46,867 bases of DNA from [Eubacterium] yurii subsp. margaretiae ATCC 43715. GTDB lineage: Bacteria > Bacillota > Clostridia > Peptostreptococcales > Filifactoraceae. The notes under the pieces are model-generated. The model ran no database searches. It was not told the origin of the DNA and was given only the letters and a program-made list of their open reading frames with translations. Both the position numbers and the translations under genes were made by a program. This document shows, in pieces, positions 9,625 through 17,077 of this stretch. Numbering within the stretch: position 1 is the stretch's first letter; every line of letters begins with the position of its first letter. The DNA lies in contig GL405246.1 in assembly GCA_000146855.1 (NCBI GenBank), positions 2,053,804 to 2,100,670 of the forward strand, written 5' to 3'.

Positions 9625-9692
9625 TTGACATATTGAAAATTCAGAAGTAAAATAGTTAATATAGATAAACTATTTTATAAGATTAACTATTT
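9625..9692 (+). promoter_or_regulatory. marR promoter with overlapping inverted half-sites (likely MarR operator)
   Basis: TTGACA at 9625-9630, a 17-bp spacer and TAAAAT at 9648-9653 form a near-consensus housekeeping promoter. Three copies of one 8-bp half-site overlap or follow it: AAATAGTT (9650-9657) and AACTATTT (9668-9675 and 9685-9692), the first inverted relative to the other two. MarR proteins commonly bind such inverted repeats over their own promoters, so autorepression of the efflux operon is the natural reading (inference). Confidence 0.8.
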
Positions 9693-9748
9693 CGATAATT
9701 AAATTATTTAAGTATATTAACAGTTTTTGACAATAAGGAGGAAATCTT

Positions 9749-10189
9749 GTGCACAGAAGAGAAGCTTCAGGAAAGTTGATGGAGATAGTCAATGACTTTT
9801 CTGATTTATTTTCCACTTGGGACTGTTATGACGAGTTTACAAAGAGGGATACCTGTATATTGACTATGATATTGGTACATACCAGACAAGGCAATAAGAT
9901 AACCACTTCTAATATCAGTGATTTATTAGGTATAACCAAGCCTGCTATATCACAGGCACTCAAAAAACTCGAGCAGGGTGGATTTGTAAGAAGAAAGGTC
10001 AATAATGACGACAGAAGAGTGGTCTATGTATATCTTACCAAAAAAGGCGAACAGAGATTAAGAGAAAAAGATGAGCTTTTTCAATCTCATATAGATGATG
10101 CCTTATCTAAGATGGAAGATGATGAGGTAAATCTCTTAATCAAATACGCAGACAAATTCATAAAATATGCAAAAGGAGAAAATTTATGA
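9749..10189 (+). CDS. MarR-family transcriptional regulator
   Basis: A 146-residue winged-helix regulator. The recognition region reads TTSNISDLLGITKPAISQALKKLE, given here as ISDLLGITKPAISQALKKLE, and is followed by the wing VRRKVNNDDRRVVYVYLTKKG, which is the MarR DRR signature. The start codon is GTG, seven to eight bases after AAGGAGG. It is the first gene of a three-gene operon: the stop codon overlaps the adaptor gene's start (ATGA at 10186-10189). It probably represses the RND efflux genes and itself until a drug-like ligand binds, as in other MarR-pump pairs; the ligand is unknown. Confidence 0.93.
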   Translation: MHRREASGKLMEIVNDFSDLFSTWDCYDEFTKRDTCILTMILVHTRQGNKITTSNISDLLGITKPAISQALKKLEQGGFVRRKVNNDDRRVVYVYLTKKGEQRLREKDELFQSHIDDALSKMEDDEVNLLIKYADKFIKYAKGENL

Positions 10190-11430
10190 AATCTAAAAAA
10201 ATAAGGGCTTTGATTTTTTCCATGACGCTTATTTTAGCGCTCAGTGCTTGTTCTCAAAAGCAAGCATCCACAGAAGAAGAAAATACAGTCTTGGTAGCTG
10301 TGGAAACTCAAAAAGTCAAAAAAGGGAGCATAAAAAATACCTTTACAGCCTCTTCAAAGGTCGAATCAAACGAAGAACTGTCTGTAGTTCCTAAGATGGC
10401 AGGCATAGTCAAAAAATCCTATGCAAATCTTGGAGACTATGTAAACAAGGGCGATATACTTTTTACAATCGACTCGTCAGATATACAAATGCAGATTAAT
10501 CAGGCAAATTCCGGACTGAATCTTGCTAAGGCAAACTACAATCTTACAGTAAACGGAAGTATAGACAGTCAAATCCAACAATTGGAAGCAAATGTTGAAA
10601 ATTTGAAGATTCAATATAACGACTTGCTCAAAAAATTAGGCGATACAAAAGAGCTGTATGAGGCAGGAGCTGTTGCTAAGCAGGATTTGGACAATCTGCA
10701 AAACAATGTTAATTTGATGAAGCTTCAGCTTGACACTGCACAAAAAAATCTTACTTTAACCAAAGACACTATAAAAAATAATACCAAGGAAGTCTCAAGT
10801 GCCACTGTTGAACAGGCTGAAACAGGTGTGGCAACTGCAAGACACCAACTCTCAAACACTGTTATAAGGGCTGAACTTAGCGGAGTAATATCAGCGGATA
10901 ATGTAGTTGATGGACAGATGGTTTCGATGCAATCACCTGCCTTTGTAATATCGGATATGAATAGTGTCAAAGTAAAGTTCCAAGTATCTGAAGACATCAT
11001 CAATCAGATAAAAAAAGGTTCTAAGGTATATATTACCATCGGCTCAGTATCAGATAAGCCTATTGAATCTCAAATAAGCAATATATCCTATGTAGCTGAT
11101 AAGATGACATCGCTATATCCTGTGGAAGTGAAGATTGACAATTCAAGTCACAAGATAAAGCCGGGTATGTTTGCAAATGTAAGACTTGTCTTATCAGATA
11201 AGACAAATGTGCTTACACTGCCGCTTGACGCTGTAATGAAAAAAGACGGCAAAGACTTCGTATACACACTTGATAAGGACAATGTAGCACATAAACAAGT
11301 CGTAACTACAGGAGTACAGGACGAAACCCAAATCGAAATAAAAAGCGGCTTGAGCGATGGAATGCAGGTAGTTGTGAAAGGTCAACAATTTATTGATGAT
11401 AATAGCAAGGTAAATGTGGTAAATAAATAA
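10186..11430 (+). CDS. RND efflux adaptor (membrane fusion protein), lipoprotein
   Basis: A 414-residue HlyD/MFP-family adaptor. The signal peptide ends in a lipobox, LALSAC, so Cys22 should be lipidated and the protein anchored outside the cytoplasmic membrane. The lipoyl/barrel-sandwich half (about 65-100, VVPKMAGIVKKSYANLGDYV) is followed by a coiled-coil hairpin (about 105-215), the second barrel half (RAELSGVISADNVVDGQMV) and a beta-barrel plus proximal domain. It overlaps marR by four bases and precedes the RND pump by 32 bp. It should link the pump to extracytoplasmic release. No outer-membrane channel gene is present, consistent with a monoderm cell. Confidence 0.93.
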   Translation: MKSKKIRALIFSMTLILALSACSQKQASTEEENTVLVAVETQKVKKGSIKNTFTASSKVESNEELSVVPKMAGIVKKSYANLGDYVNKGDILFTIDSSDIQMQINQANSGLNLAKANYNLTVNGSIDSQIQQLEANVENLKIQYNDLLKKLGDTKELYEAGAVAKQDLDNLQNNVNLMKLQLDTAQKNLTLTKDTIKNNTKEVSSATVEQAETGVATARHQLSNTVIRAELSGVISADNVVDGQMVSMQSPAFVISDMNSVKVKFQVSEDIINQIKKGSKVYITIGSVSDKPIESQISNISYVADKMTSLYPVEVKIDNSSHKIKPGMFANVRLVLSDKTNVLTLPLDAVMKKDGKDFVYTLDKDNVAHKQVVTTGVQDETQIEIKSGLSDGMQVVVKGQQFIDDNSKVNVVNK

Positions 11431-11462
11431 TTTCTCAAGTAGAGAAAAGTCAGGAGAAGAAT

Positions 11463-14400
11463 ATGGATCTAACTAAATTATCAATAAAACGGCCTATTGC
11501 CGTAATAATGGCAATGTTTATAGTGTTGTTGCTAGGCTTTGTATCCATAAGCAAGATGCAACAAGCACTTATGCCTGAAATGGACTTTCCTTATGCACTT
11601 ATTTTGACCACTTACAAGGATGCAGGGCCTGAAGAAGTAGAAAATCTCGTCTCATCTCCGATTGAAAGTGCGATATCAGGAGTTGAAAACATCAAAAATG
11701 TATACTCTACTTCTCAAAACGGTACATCGATTGTAGAAGCCGAGTTCAACTACGGTACCGACCTTAATCAGGCAATAAACGACATGAGAGAAAGTATAAG
11801 TAAGATAAAAAAATATCTTCCAAGCGACGCAAGTGAGCCGACTATAATGAAATTCTCTCTTAATTCCCTGCCTATCGCCAGCATATCCCTATCTTCAGAT
11901 ACAATGGATATAGCACAACTTAACTCTTTTGCCAAGGATACTGTAAAAAACAGGCTCGAACGTCAAAAAGGCGTGGCATCTGCCAATATCTACGGTGGAG
12001 TGGAAAATGAGATAGTTATAGAAGTAGACCAGGAAAAGGCGGAAGGTCTGGGCGTAGATATGGACATAGTCAGTCAGGTGCTGATGAGTGAAAACACCAA
12101 CCAAGCAGGTGGGAGTATAGACTATGGCAACAAGACCATAACTATAAGCAGTAAGCTAAAACTCCAAAATATAGACGACATCAAAAAGACTCCTATAATG
12201 CTAAAATCAGGACAGGTAATCAATCTTCAAGATATAGCTAATATTTCTGAAAAGCAAAAGGAAGTATCTTCCATAGTAAGACATAATGGAAAACAAGCTG
12301 TAGTAATTAATATTTCAAAGTCAAGCGACGGTAATGTAGTCTCAGCAGTAAATGCAATCAAAAAAGAAATTGAGATTATAAATAAGGAAAATCCACATGC
12401 AAAATTGGAAATTATATCAGAGTCTGCAAGTATAATTGAAAACTCTGTAAGCAACGTAATCTCAAATATATTTACAGCAGCCTTCCTATCTGTAATGGTA
12501 CTGTTTGTGTTTTTAAAAAATGTCGGACTTACCGGAGTAATAGGTATTTCTATGCCACTTTCTATCATAGGTACCTTCGTACTCTTGTATTTTTCAAACA
12601 CTACACTCAATACTGTGGCACTTGGAGGTATATCCATTGGTGTAGGTATGCTCGTCGACAACTCAATAGTCGTACTGGAAAATATATACAGATATAGAAC
12701 AAGTCTCAATTATGGAAAAATTCGTGGAACCTATCTTGGAACTAAGGAAGTATTGTCAGCCATAGTAGGCTCTACCCTTACAACTATAGTCGTTTTTGTA
12801 CCGTTCTTATTTTCAGAAGGTATAGTACTACAGATGATGAAAGACTTGGCACTTGCGATAGTATTTTCACTTGTCATGTCACTATTTGTTGCTATGACAG
12901 TCGTGCCTATGCTTGCAGCAAACTATGTCAACAATCTTCACAGAAACAAGAGCAAGAAACTCAATTTTATAAACAAAATTTTAAACTTATTCGACAACTT
13001 CATAAAAAATCTTACAAATACTTATGGTAAGTTATTAGGCTATGCGATAAATAAGAAAAAGAGAATCCTTCTATTTGCAATCTTGATATCAATAGCTTCA
13101 GCATTTTTATTACCTATGGTAGGTATGGAATTTATGCCTGAAGGTGATGAAGGCGTAATAAACGTAAAATTAAGAACACCTCAAGGCAGTAATCTTGACC
13201 TTACAAATGTAGAATCGAAGAAATTTGAAGAATACTTGACTAAAATTCCTGAATTAAAGTCATTGACAGCAGTCTTATACGGTAGTGAAGTAGACATGTC
13301 ATCACTTATTTCAGGTGGCGGAAATGACACGAGCAATATATCTTTGCAACTGACTCCAAAAAAAGAGCGTAACCGCTCTGTAGCTGAGATAGTGGAAGAA
13401 ATAAGAAATGAAGCTAAAAATGTAGCCGGAGTGGAAATAAGCGTATCCGCTCAAAACAGCTCAATGGGTTCCGGTACAGGTTCTGCCGACATATCTCTTC
13501 TCATTACAGGAAATGAAATGGAAGTGTTGAGAAATATCAGTGATGAATTTGTAAGGCAGGTAGAAAACATCCAAGGTACAAGGGAGATAAAAAGCTCAAT
13601 AAGTACAACGAGTGATGAAGTTTATGTAAAGCTAAATAAAGAAAAAATTCGTAGCTACGGTCTGAGCGGACTCCAAGTAGCCTCACAGATTAGGAACAAT
13701 GTAAGCGGAATCAAATCCACAACATTGAAAAAGGCAGGTAAGGAAACTGATATAAGAATAGTATATCCTCAAAGCGGCTCTACGAATATGCAACAACTTC
13801 AAAATATAAAGATAAGGACAAACTCCGGAATATACGTTCCACTACTTTCGATAGCTGATATCGGTATAACAGACACACCTCAATCCATAGGTAGGAAAAA
13901 TCAATCAAGATACTCTCTTGTAACAATGGACGTATACGGTAGAGACGTAGGATCTGTGACAAATGACATTACAAAACTGATTAATCAGATAAAACTTCCA
14001 AGCGGATACTATATCGCATTTTCTGGTATGAGTGAAGTCATGATGGATTCATTTTCATCATTGATATTATCTATAATATTAGCCATAATACTTGTTTACA
14101 TGGTAATGGCAAGTCAATTTGAATCATTGATTAATCCGTTCATCATCATGTTTTCAATTCCACTTGCTTTTACAGGCTCATGGGTTCTTTTATTCTTATT
14201 TAAAACTCCACTTAGCGTAATGGGACTTATCGGTACGCTCGTACTGGTGGGGATAGTTGTAAACAACGGTATAGTGCTTATAGAATACATCGACATACTA
14301 AGGCATAGAGACGGTTATGCAGCCACAGATGCTGTACTTAGAGCTGCACCTACAAGACTTAGACCGATACTCATGACAGCCCTTACAACTATACTTGGTC

Positions 14401-14651
14401 AGATACCTCTGATAATTTCAAACGGAGATAATGCTGAAATGCTAAGAGGGATGGGGCTTGTAATAGCTGGAGGACTTACTACATCTACACTTCTTACACT
14501 TATAGTAATACCTCTTTTGTATCTGATATTCGACAATATCTCAACAAAATTCAGAGGAAAGTTTAAGATAAAACAAAAGAACAATCCTCTTGAAGTCGAA
14601 AAGCAATGTACTCCTTGGACTGAAGAAGAGATTGCTATGAGTAAAGAATAA
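11463..14651 (+). CDS. RND-family multidrug efflux permease
   Basis: A 1062-residue hydrophobe/amphiphile efflux permease of the AcrB/SwrC superfamily, driven by the proton motive force. It has the internal duplication of the family: TM1 at the N-terminus (RPIAVIMAMFIVLLLGF), a large extracytoplasmic loop, TM2-6 (about 335-480), TM7 near 535, a second loop, then TM8-12 (about 865-1030). TM4 contains GVGMLVDNSIVVLEN with Asp398 followed by Asn, where AcrB has two aspartates. The C-terminal half has PTRLRPILMTALTTILGQIP. A GGAG site precedes the ATG. It is the last gene of the marR operon, closed by a strong terminator. Substrates are unknown. Confidence 0.95.
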   Translation: MDLTKLSIKRPIAVIMAMFIVLLLGFVSISKMQQALMPEMDFPYALILTTYKDAGPEEVENLVSSPIESAISGVENIKNVYSTSQNGTSIVEAEFNYGTDLNQAINDMRESISKIKKYLPSDASEPTIMKFSLNSLPIASISLSSDTMDIAQLNSFAKDTVKNRLERQKGVASANIYGGVENEIVIEVDQEKAEGLGVDMDIVSQVLMSENTNQAGGSIDYGNKTITISSKLKLQNIDDIKKTPIMLKSGQVINLQDIANISEKQKEVSSIVRHNGKQAVVINISKSSDGNVVSAVNAIKKEIEIINKENPHAKLEIISESASIIENSVSNVISNIFTAAFLSVMVLFVFLKNVGLTGVIGISMPLSIIGTFVLLYFSNTTLNTVALGGISIGVGMLVDNSIVVLENIYRYRTSLNYGKIRGTYLGTKEVLSAIVGSTLTTIVVFVPFLFSEGIVLQMMKDLALAIVFSLVMSLFVAMTVVPMLAANYVNNLHRNKSKKLNFINKILNLFDNFIKNLTNTYGKLLGYAINKKKRILLFAILISIASAFLLPMVGMEFMPEGDEGVINVKLRTPQGSNLDLTNVESKKFEEYLTKIPELKSLTAVLYGSEVDMSSLISGGGNDTSNISLQLTPKKERNRSVAEIVEEIRNEAKNVAGVEISVSAQNSSMGSGTGSADISLLITGNEMEVLRNISDEFVRQVENIQGTREIKSSISTTSDEVYVKLNKEKIRSYGLSGLQVASQIRNNVSGIKSTTLKKAGKETDIRIVYPQSGSTNMQQLQNIKIRTNSGIYVPLLSIADIGITDTPQSIGRKNQSRYSLVTMDVYGRDVGSVTNDITKLINQIKLPSGYYIAFSGMSEVMMDSFSSLILSIILAIILVYMVMASQFESLINPFIIMFSIPLAFTGSWVLLFLFKTPLSVMGLIGTLVLVGIVVNNGIVLIEYIDILRHRDGYAATDAVLRAAPTRLRPILMTALTTILGQIPLIISNGDNAEMLRGMGLVIAGGLTTSTLLTLIVIPLLYLIFDNISTKFRGKFKIKQKNNPLEVEKQCTPWTEEEIAMSKE

Positions 14652-14692
14652 ACAATTTAATAATTCTAACGAAGTTTAGTATAATTTAATCT

Positions 14693-14742
14693 TCCAAGAA
14701 CATTACAAAAATGTAAGCTTAAGTAATGTTCTTGGATTTTTT
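14693..14742 (+). terminator. Intrinsic terminator of the marR-RND operon
   Basis: CCAAGAACATTAC at 14694-14706 pairs perfectly with GTAATGTTCTTGG at 14723-14735, a 13-bp stem, followed by ATTTTTTATTTT. Confidence 0.93.
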
Positions 14743-15081
14743 ATTTTGAAAAATATTGATACAATATATCCATATTAAGCGAGACATAAAAGCGATATAG
14801 CTATAATTCAAACACTTTTTTAAAAAGCGTAGTACATTAAAATCAAAATTTATAAATAACCGTTTATATTAATTAACATTTAGAATGTAATAGTTGATTT
14901 TATGGCAATATAAATACCTTAGTTGGATATAACTACTGTTCTTTAAGTCTTTGTATTATTATTTATAGATTTTTATAATCAATCGCTTTTTTACCTTTAA
15001 TTTTATTTCAGTAAAATTAAATAATACTTTTACATTATTTATCAAATTTCAATATTTAAAAATTTTTTTGGAGGGATTATT
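14743..15081. other. Intergenic region upstream of the TraX-like gene
   Basis: About 340 bp of AT-rich sequence between the RND terminator and the TraX-like gene. Apart from the GGAGGG ribosome-binding site at its end I see no gene, repeat or structured RNA; the promoter cannot be placed with confidence. Confidence 0.55.
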
Positions 15082-15840
15082 ATGATGAACAATATGAGTC
15101 TTGAATATCAAGAAGGAACACAAAGGGGATTAAATCAATTTCAAATTAAAATACTGATGGCATTTTTAATGGTATTTGACCATATTCACTATATACCCGG
15201 CTTATTACCTGAGCCAGTCGTAGGAGTTTTTCATGTAATTACCAGAATAGTAGGCGTATGGTTTGCATATTGCGCAGTAGAAGGAGTAATGCACACACAT
15301 AATATCAAGAAATACACTATTAGACTATTTACATGGGCAGGCATTATGTTATTAGGCAATCAAATTTTAAATTTTATGTATAAGTCAAAGAACATATATA
15401 TTGAAAATAATATTTTTATGACTATTGCAGTAGGCGTACTGATGATAGTTGCTTTAAAAAAAATAAACAATAGACTAATATCTTATATAGCTACAACATT
15501 AATATTATTAGCAGGAGCGCTACTTACTGAAGGCGGCATGACAATGCTTCCGTTTATGCTTATAACTTATTTGACTTATAACAAGGAAAAAGCAAGAAAT
15601 ATCAGCTATATAGTGTTATCTGTACTATTATTCTTAACATCATTTAATGACTATGGAGATATTTCATCTACCTTGGATATGTTGGCATTTAATTCAGATT
15701 TTATGTTTATCTTTGTACTACCTTTTATATATCTTTATAATGGAGAAAGAGGAGGATATTCAAAATTCAGCAAATATTTCTTCTATGTCTTCTATCCTGC
15801 ACACCTATGGATAATAATGACTATAGCTTATTTTGTATAA
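15082..15840 (+). CDS. TraX-family membrane protein
   Basis: A 252-residue integral membrane protein with about seven or eight hydrophobic segments. The N-terminal FQIKILMAFLMVFDHIHYI and the C-terminal FFYVFYPAHLWIIM match the TraX family, named for the acetylase of F-pilin; most Bacillota homologues are chromosomal and their substrates are unknown. The start has a strong TTGGAGGG site; two ATG codons are adjacent and either could be used. It is a single gene with no conjugation genes nearby, so a role in modifying a surface polymer or protein is more plausible than in pilus assembly (inference). Confidence 0.85.
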   Translation: MMNNMSLEYQEGTQRGLNQFQIKILMAFLMVFDHIHYIPGLLPEPVVGVFHVITRIVGVWFAYCAVEGVMHTHNIKKYTIRLFTWAGIMLLGNQILNFMYKSKNIYIENNIFMTIAVGVLMIVALKKINNRLISYIATTLILLAGALLTEGGMTMLPFMLITYLTYNKEKARNISYIVLSVLLFLTSFNDYGDISSTLDMLAFNSDFMFIFVLPFIYLYNGERGGYSKFSKYFFYVFYPAHLWIIMTIAYFV

Positions 15841-16171
15841 AAGTAGATTTATGCCAAATTTTTATATTAGGCTAAGTTTGAGATTTTTACAGTTACTATG
15901 GAATAATTCTCGTGTAAGTATATAAATATCTTATAGAAAAAATCAAAATTTACATTACTATAAATTGAAACTGCTAATATTATTAAAAATTGATGCTAAT
16001 TTATATTCTCTTATTGGGATATTCATAATAGTATCTAAGTTTAGTTCTTTTAATAGTATAGGTTTTGAAATAGCATATTTTAAAAAGGACTTTTAAATAA
16101 ATTTACTTTAGCTTGTTTCAATGTATGCTTTGCTATATATTATAGAAAAAAGAAAATAAAGTCAAAAGCTC
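15841..16171. other. AT-rich spacer upstream of the toxin-antitoxin locus
   Basis: About 330 bp without a supported gene. The stretch 15845-15885 has weak similarity to the reverse complement of 25130-25172 (shared blocks GCCAAAT and GCTAAGT), which may be a decayed dispersed repeat; the match is too gapped to be sure. Confidence 0.4.
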
Positions 16172-16200
16172 TTGAAAAATATACTAATAAGTTGTATAAT
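16172..16200 (+). promoter_or_regulatory. Promoter of the antitoxin RNA
   Basis: TTGAAA at 16172-16177, a 17-bp spacer and a perfect TATAAT at 16195-16200. It points towards the convergent 30-residue toxin gene, with start expected near 16207. The promoter and the bases after it are closely similar to 16658-16698. Confidence 0.82.
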
Positions 16201-16206
16201 AGACAT

Positions 16207-16292
16207 ATTAAAAGAGATAGTAAACCATATTGGTTTGCTCCTATGGGTTTAAATAATTTTAAAACCACTGTAGGGCTATACAGTGGTTTTTT
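16207..16292 (+). ncRNA. Predicted antisense antitoxin RNA of a type I toxin-antitoxin locus
   Basis: From the promoter at 16172-16200 a transcript of about 85 nt would run to the hairpin AACCACTGTA/TACAGTGGTT with T6 at 16262-16292. It contains no open frame. It ends six bases short of the toxin stop codon on the other strand, so it would pair with the 3' untranslated part of the toxin mRNA, the layout of Bacillus txpA/ratA and bsrG/SR4. Its 5' part (AGAGATAGTA and GGTTTGCTCC) is repeated, inverted, in the toxin leader. The 5' end is inferred from promoter position. Confidence 0.68.
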
Positions 16293-16296
16293 CATG
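16258..16296. terminator. Bidirectional terminator shared by toxin and antitoxin transcripts
   Basis: The stem is AACCACTGTA (16263-16272) with TACAGTGGTT (16279-16288) and a short loop. In the plus direction it is followed by six T residues; in the minus direction by TTAAAATTATTT, a weaker tract, so the toxin mRNA may partly read through into the sequence complementary to the whole antitoxin RNA. Confidence 0.8.
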
Positions 16297-16297
16297 C

Positions 16298-16390
16298 CTA
16301 ATTTTTCTTGTTATTTAGAAAAAGGGCTATGACTTGTATGACTATATCTATAGTCATCAAAACTATAGTTATAATTTCGTATATACTCAT
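16298..16390 (-). CDS. Small hydrophobic type I toxin (TxpA/BsrG, holin-like toxin family)
   Basis: A 30-residue peptide. It begins MSIYEIITIV, continues through a hydrophobic helix containing IDIVIQVIALFL and ends in the polar tail NNKKN. The opening MSxYE, one membrane helix and a basic tail are the signature of the TxpA/BsrG and putative holin-like toxins of Bacillota. The ATG at 16390 lies six bases after GGGGGTG; an in-frame ATG at 16396 is too close to that site. The site is partly buried in a hairpin, CCAATC-loop-GATTGG. The promoter is TTATCA (16480-16475), 16 bp, extended TGCTATAAT (-10 at 16458-16453). Inserted in the membrane, such peptides collapse membrane potential or disturb the envelope when the antitoxin RNA is lost. 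Confidence 0.8.
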   Translation of the reverse strand: MSIYEIITIVLMTIDIVIQVIALFLNNKKN

Positions 16391-16657
16391 ACTCATCACC
16401 CCCAATCTATATGGATTGGAGCAAACCAACTGTATACTATCTCTTATGAGTTATTATAGCATAAATTATAAATCTGATAAAGAATTAATACTGATTAAAC
16501 TTAATTAAATTATGGATAATTAATTTTTTTATATTTATATTTTAAACTACAGCAATCAACAGCTAAATAAGAATTTTAATATATTAAACTAATATTACTA
16601 TTAATTACTTAATGACTGTAAATACATCAACTTTTGCAATAAAAATTAATATAATAC

Positions 16658-16686
16658 TTGAAAAATATGCTTATTAGTTGTACAAT
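16658..16686 (+). promoter_or_regulatory. Second promoter, duplicated from the antitoxin promoter
   Basis: TTGAAA at 16658-16663, 17 bp, TACAAT at 16681-16686. The stretch from 16657 to about 16700 is closely similar to 16171-16222, including the downstream GGATAGTA. No coding frame with a ribosome-binding site follows. Confidence 0.75.
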
Positions 16687-16692
16687 TGACTT

Positions 16693-16928
16693 AAGAAAAG
16701 GATAGTAGGTTGTAGGATATTATTCAATATTTTACACAACTTGCAATTAAAAAAATTAACATTTATAAAAAAGCTTGTAAGTCAGGTTTGATGAAGTAGA
16801 AGAGGCTCGCTACATGCCGTAAATTGACACTTGAGTATAGAAGGTACGTCGTCTACTCGTGAAATCTGAAAATCATACAAAAGAGACTGTAAAAGATTAA
16901 AATTTAATACTTTAGCAGTCTCTTTTTT
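16693..16928 (+). ncRNA. Candidate structured non-coding RNA, about 235 nt
   Basis: Bounded by the promoter at 16658-16686 and the terminator at 16879-16928, with no credible coding frame. The part from about 16785 to 16870 is clearly richer in G and C than its flanks, which in AT-rich genomes often marks structured RNA. AGTAGA (about 16796-16801) can pair with TCTACT (about 16853-16858), and near its 5' end GTTGT/ACAAC encloses ATATT/AATAT. I do not recognise a known riboswitch or RNA family. It could instead be decayed mobile DNA. Confidence 0.45.
16879..16928. terminator. Bidirectional intrinsic terminator
   Basis: AAAAGAGACTG (16879-16889) pairs with CAGTCTCTTTT (16916-16926), with further TAAA/TTTA pairing inside, and is followed by T6 on the plus strand. 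It can end the candidate RNA on the plus strand and, more weakly, the O-antigen-ligase-like gene arriving from the minus strand. Confidence 0.88.
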
Positions 16929-17077
16929 GTATATTACACTTATATTATTATCTATTTAATCTATGGATAAATTCATCAATAGTGTTTAAAAAACAGTATA
17001 TTATTTATGGTCTATTCTAAATGCACTGAAAGTTTTTTATCCATTATTTTATTAGATTTTAGCTTATTTATATTATT

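Larger units (their letters stand above)
16213..16446. repeat. Inverted repeat enclosing the toxin gene
   Basis: AGAGATAGTA at 16213-16222 and GGTTTGCTCC at about 16232-16241 recur in reverse complement at about 16417-16428 (GGAGCAAACCAA) and 16435-16444 (TACTATCTCT). In the left arm seven to nine bases separate the two blocks, in the right arm slightly fewer. The two transcripts of the locus therefore begin with nearly the same sequence, and a read-through toxin mRNA could pair its 5' and 3' ends. Confidence 0.85.

Noticed and set aside
15845..15885. Weak repeat shared with the reverse complement of 25130-25172
   Set aside because: The alignment needs several gaps and is made of AT-rich words; it cannot be separated from chance by eye.
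16308..16508. A 66-residue open frame on the plus strand
   Set aside because: It is antisense to the 30-residue toxin gene, starts at a non-ATG codon and lacks a ribosome-binding site.
16765..16865. Possible 3' remnant of an IS200/IS605 tnpB gene and right end
   Set aside because: The frame reads KKACKSGLMK before a stop, which recalls some TnpB tails, but the similarity is about ten residues and no further transposase sequence or clear end hairpin is present. Kept only as an alternative to the RNA reading.
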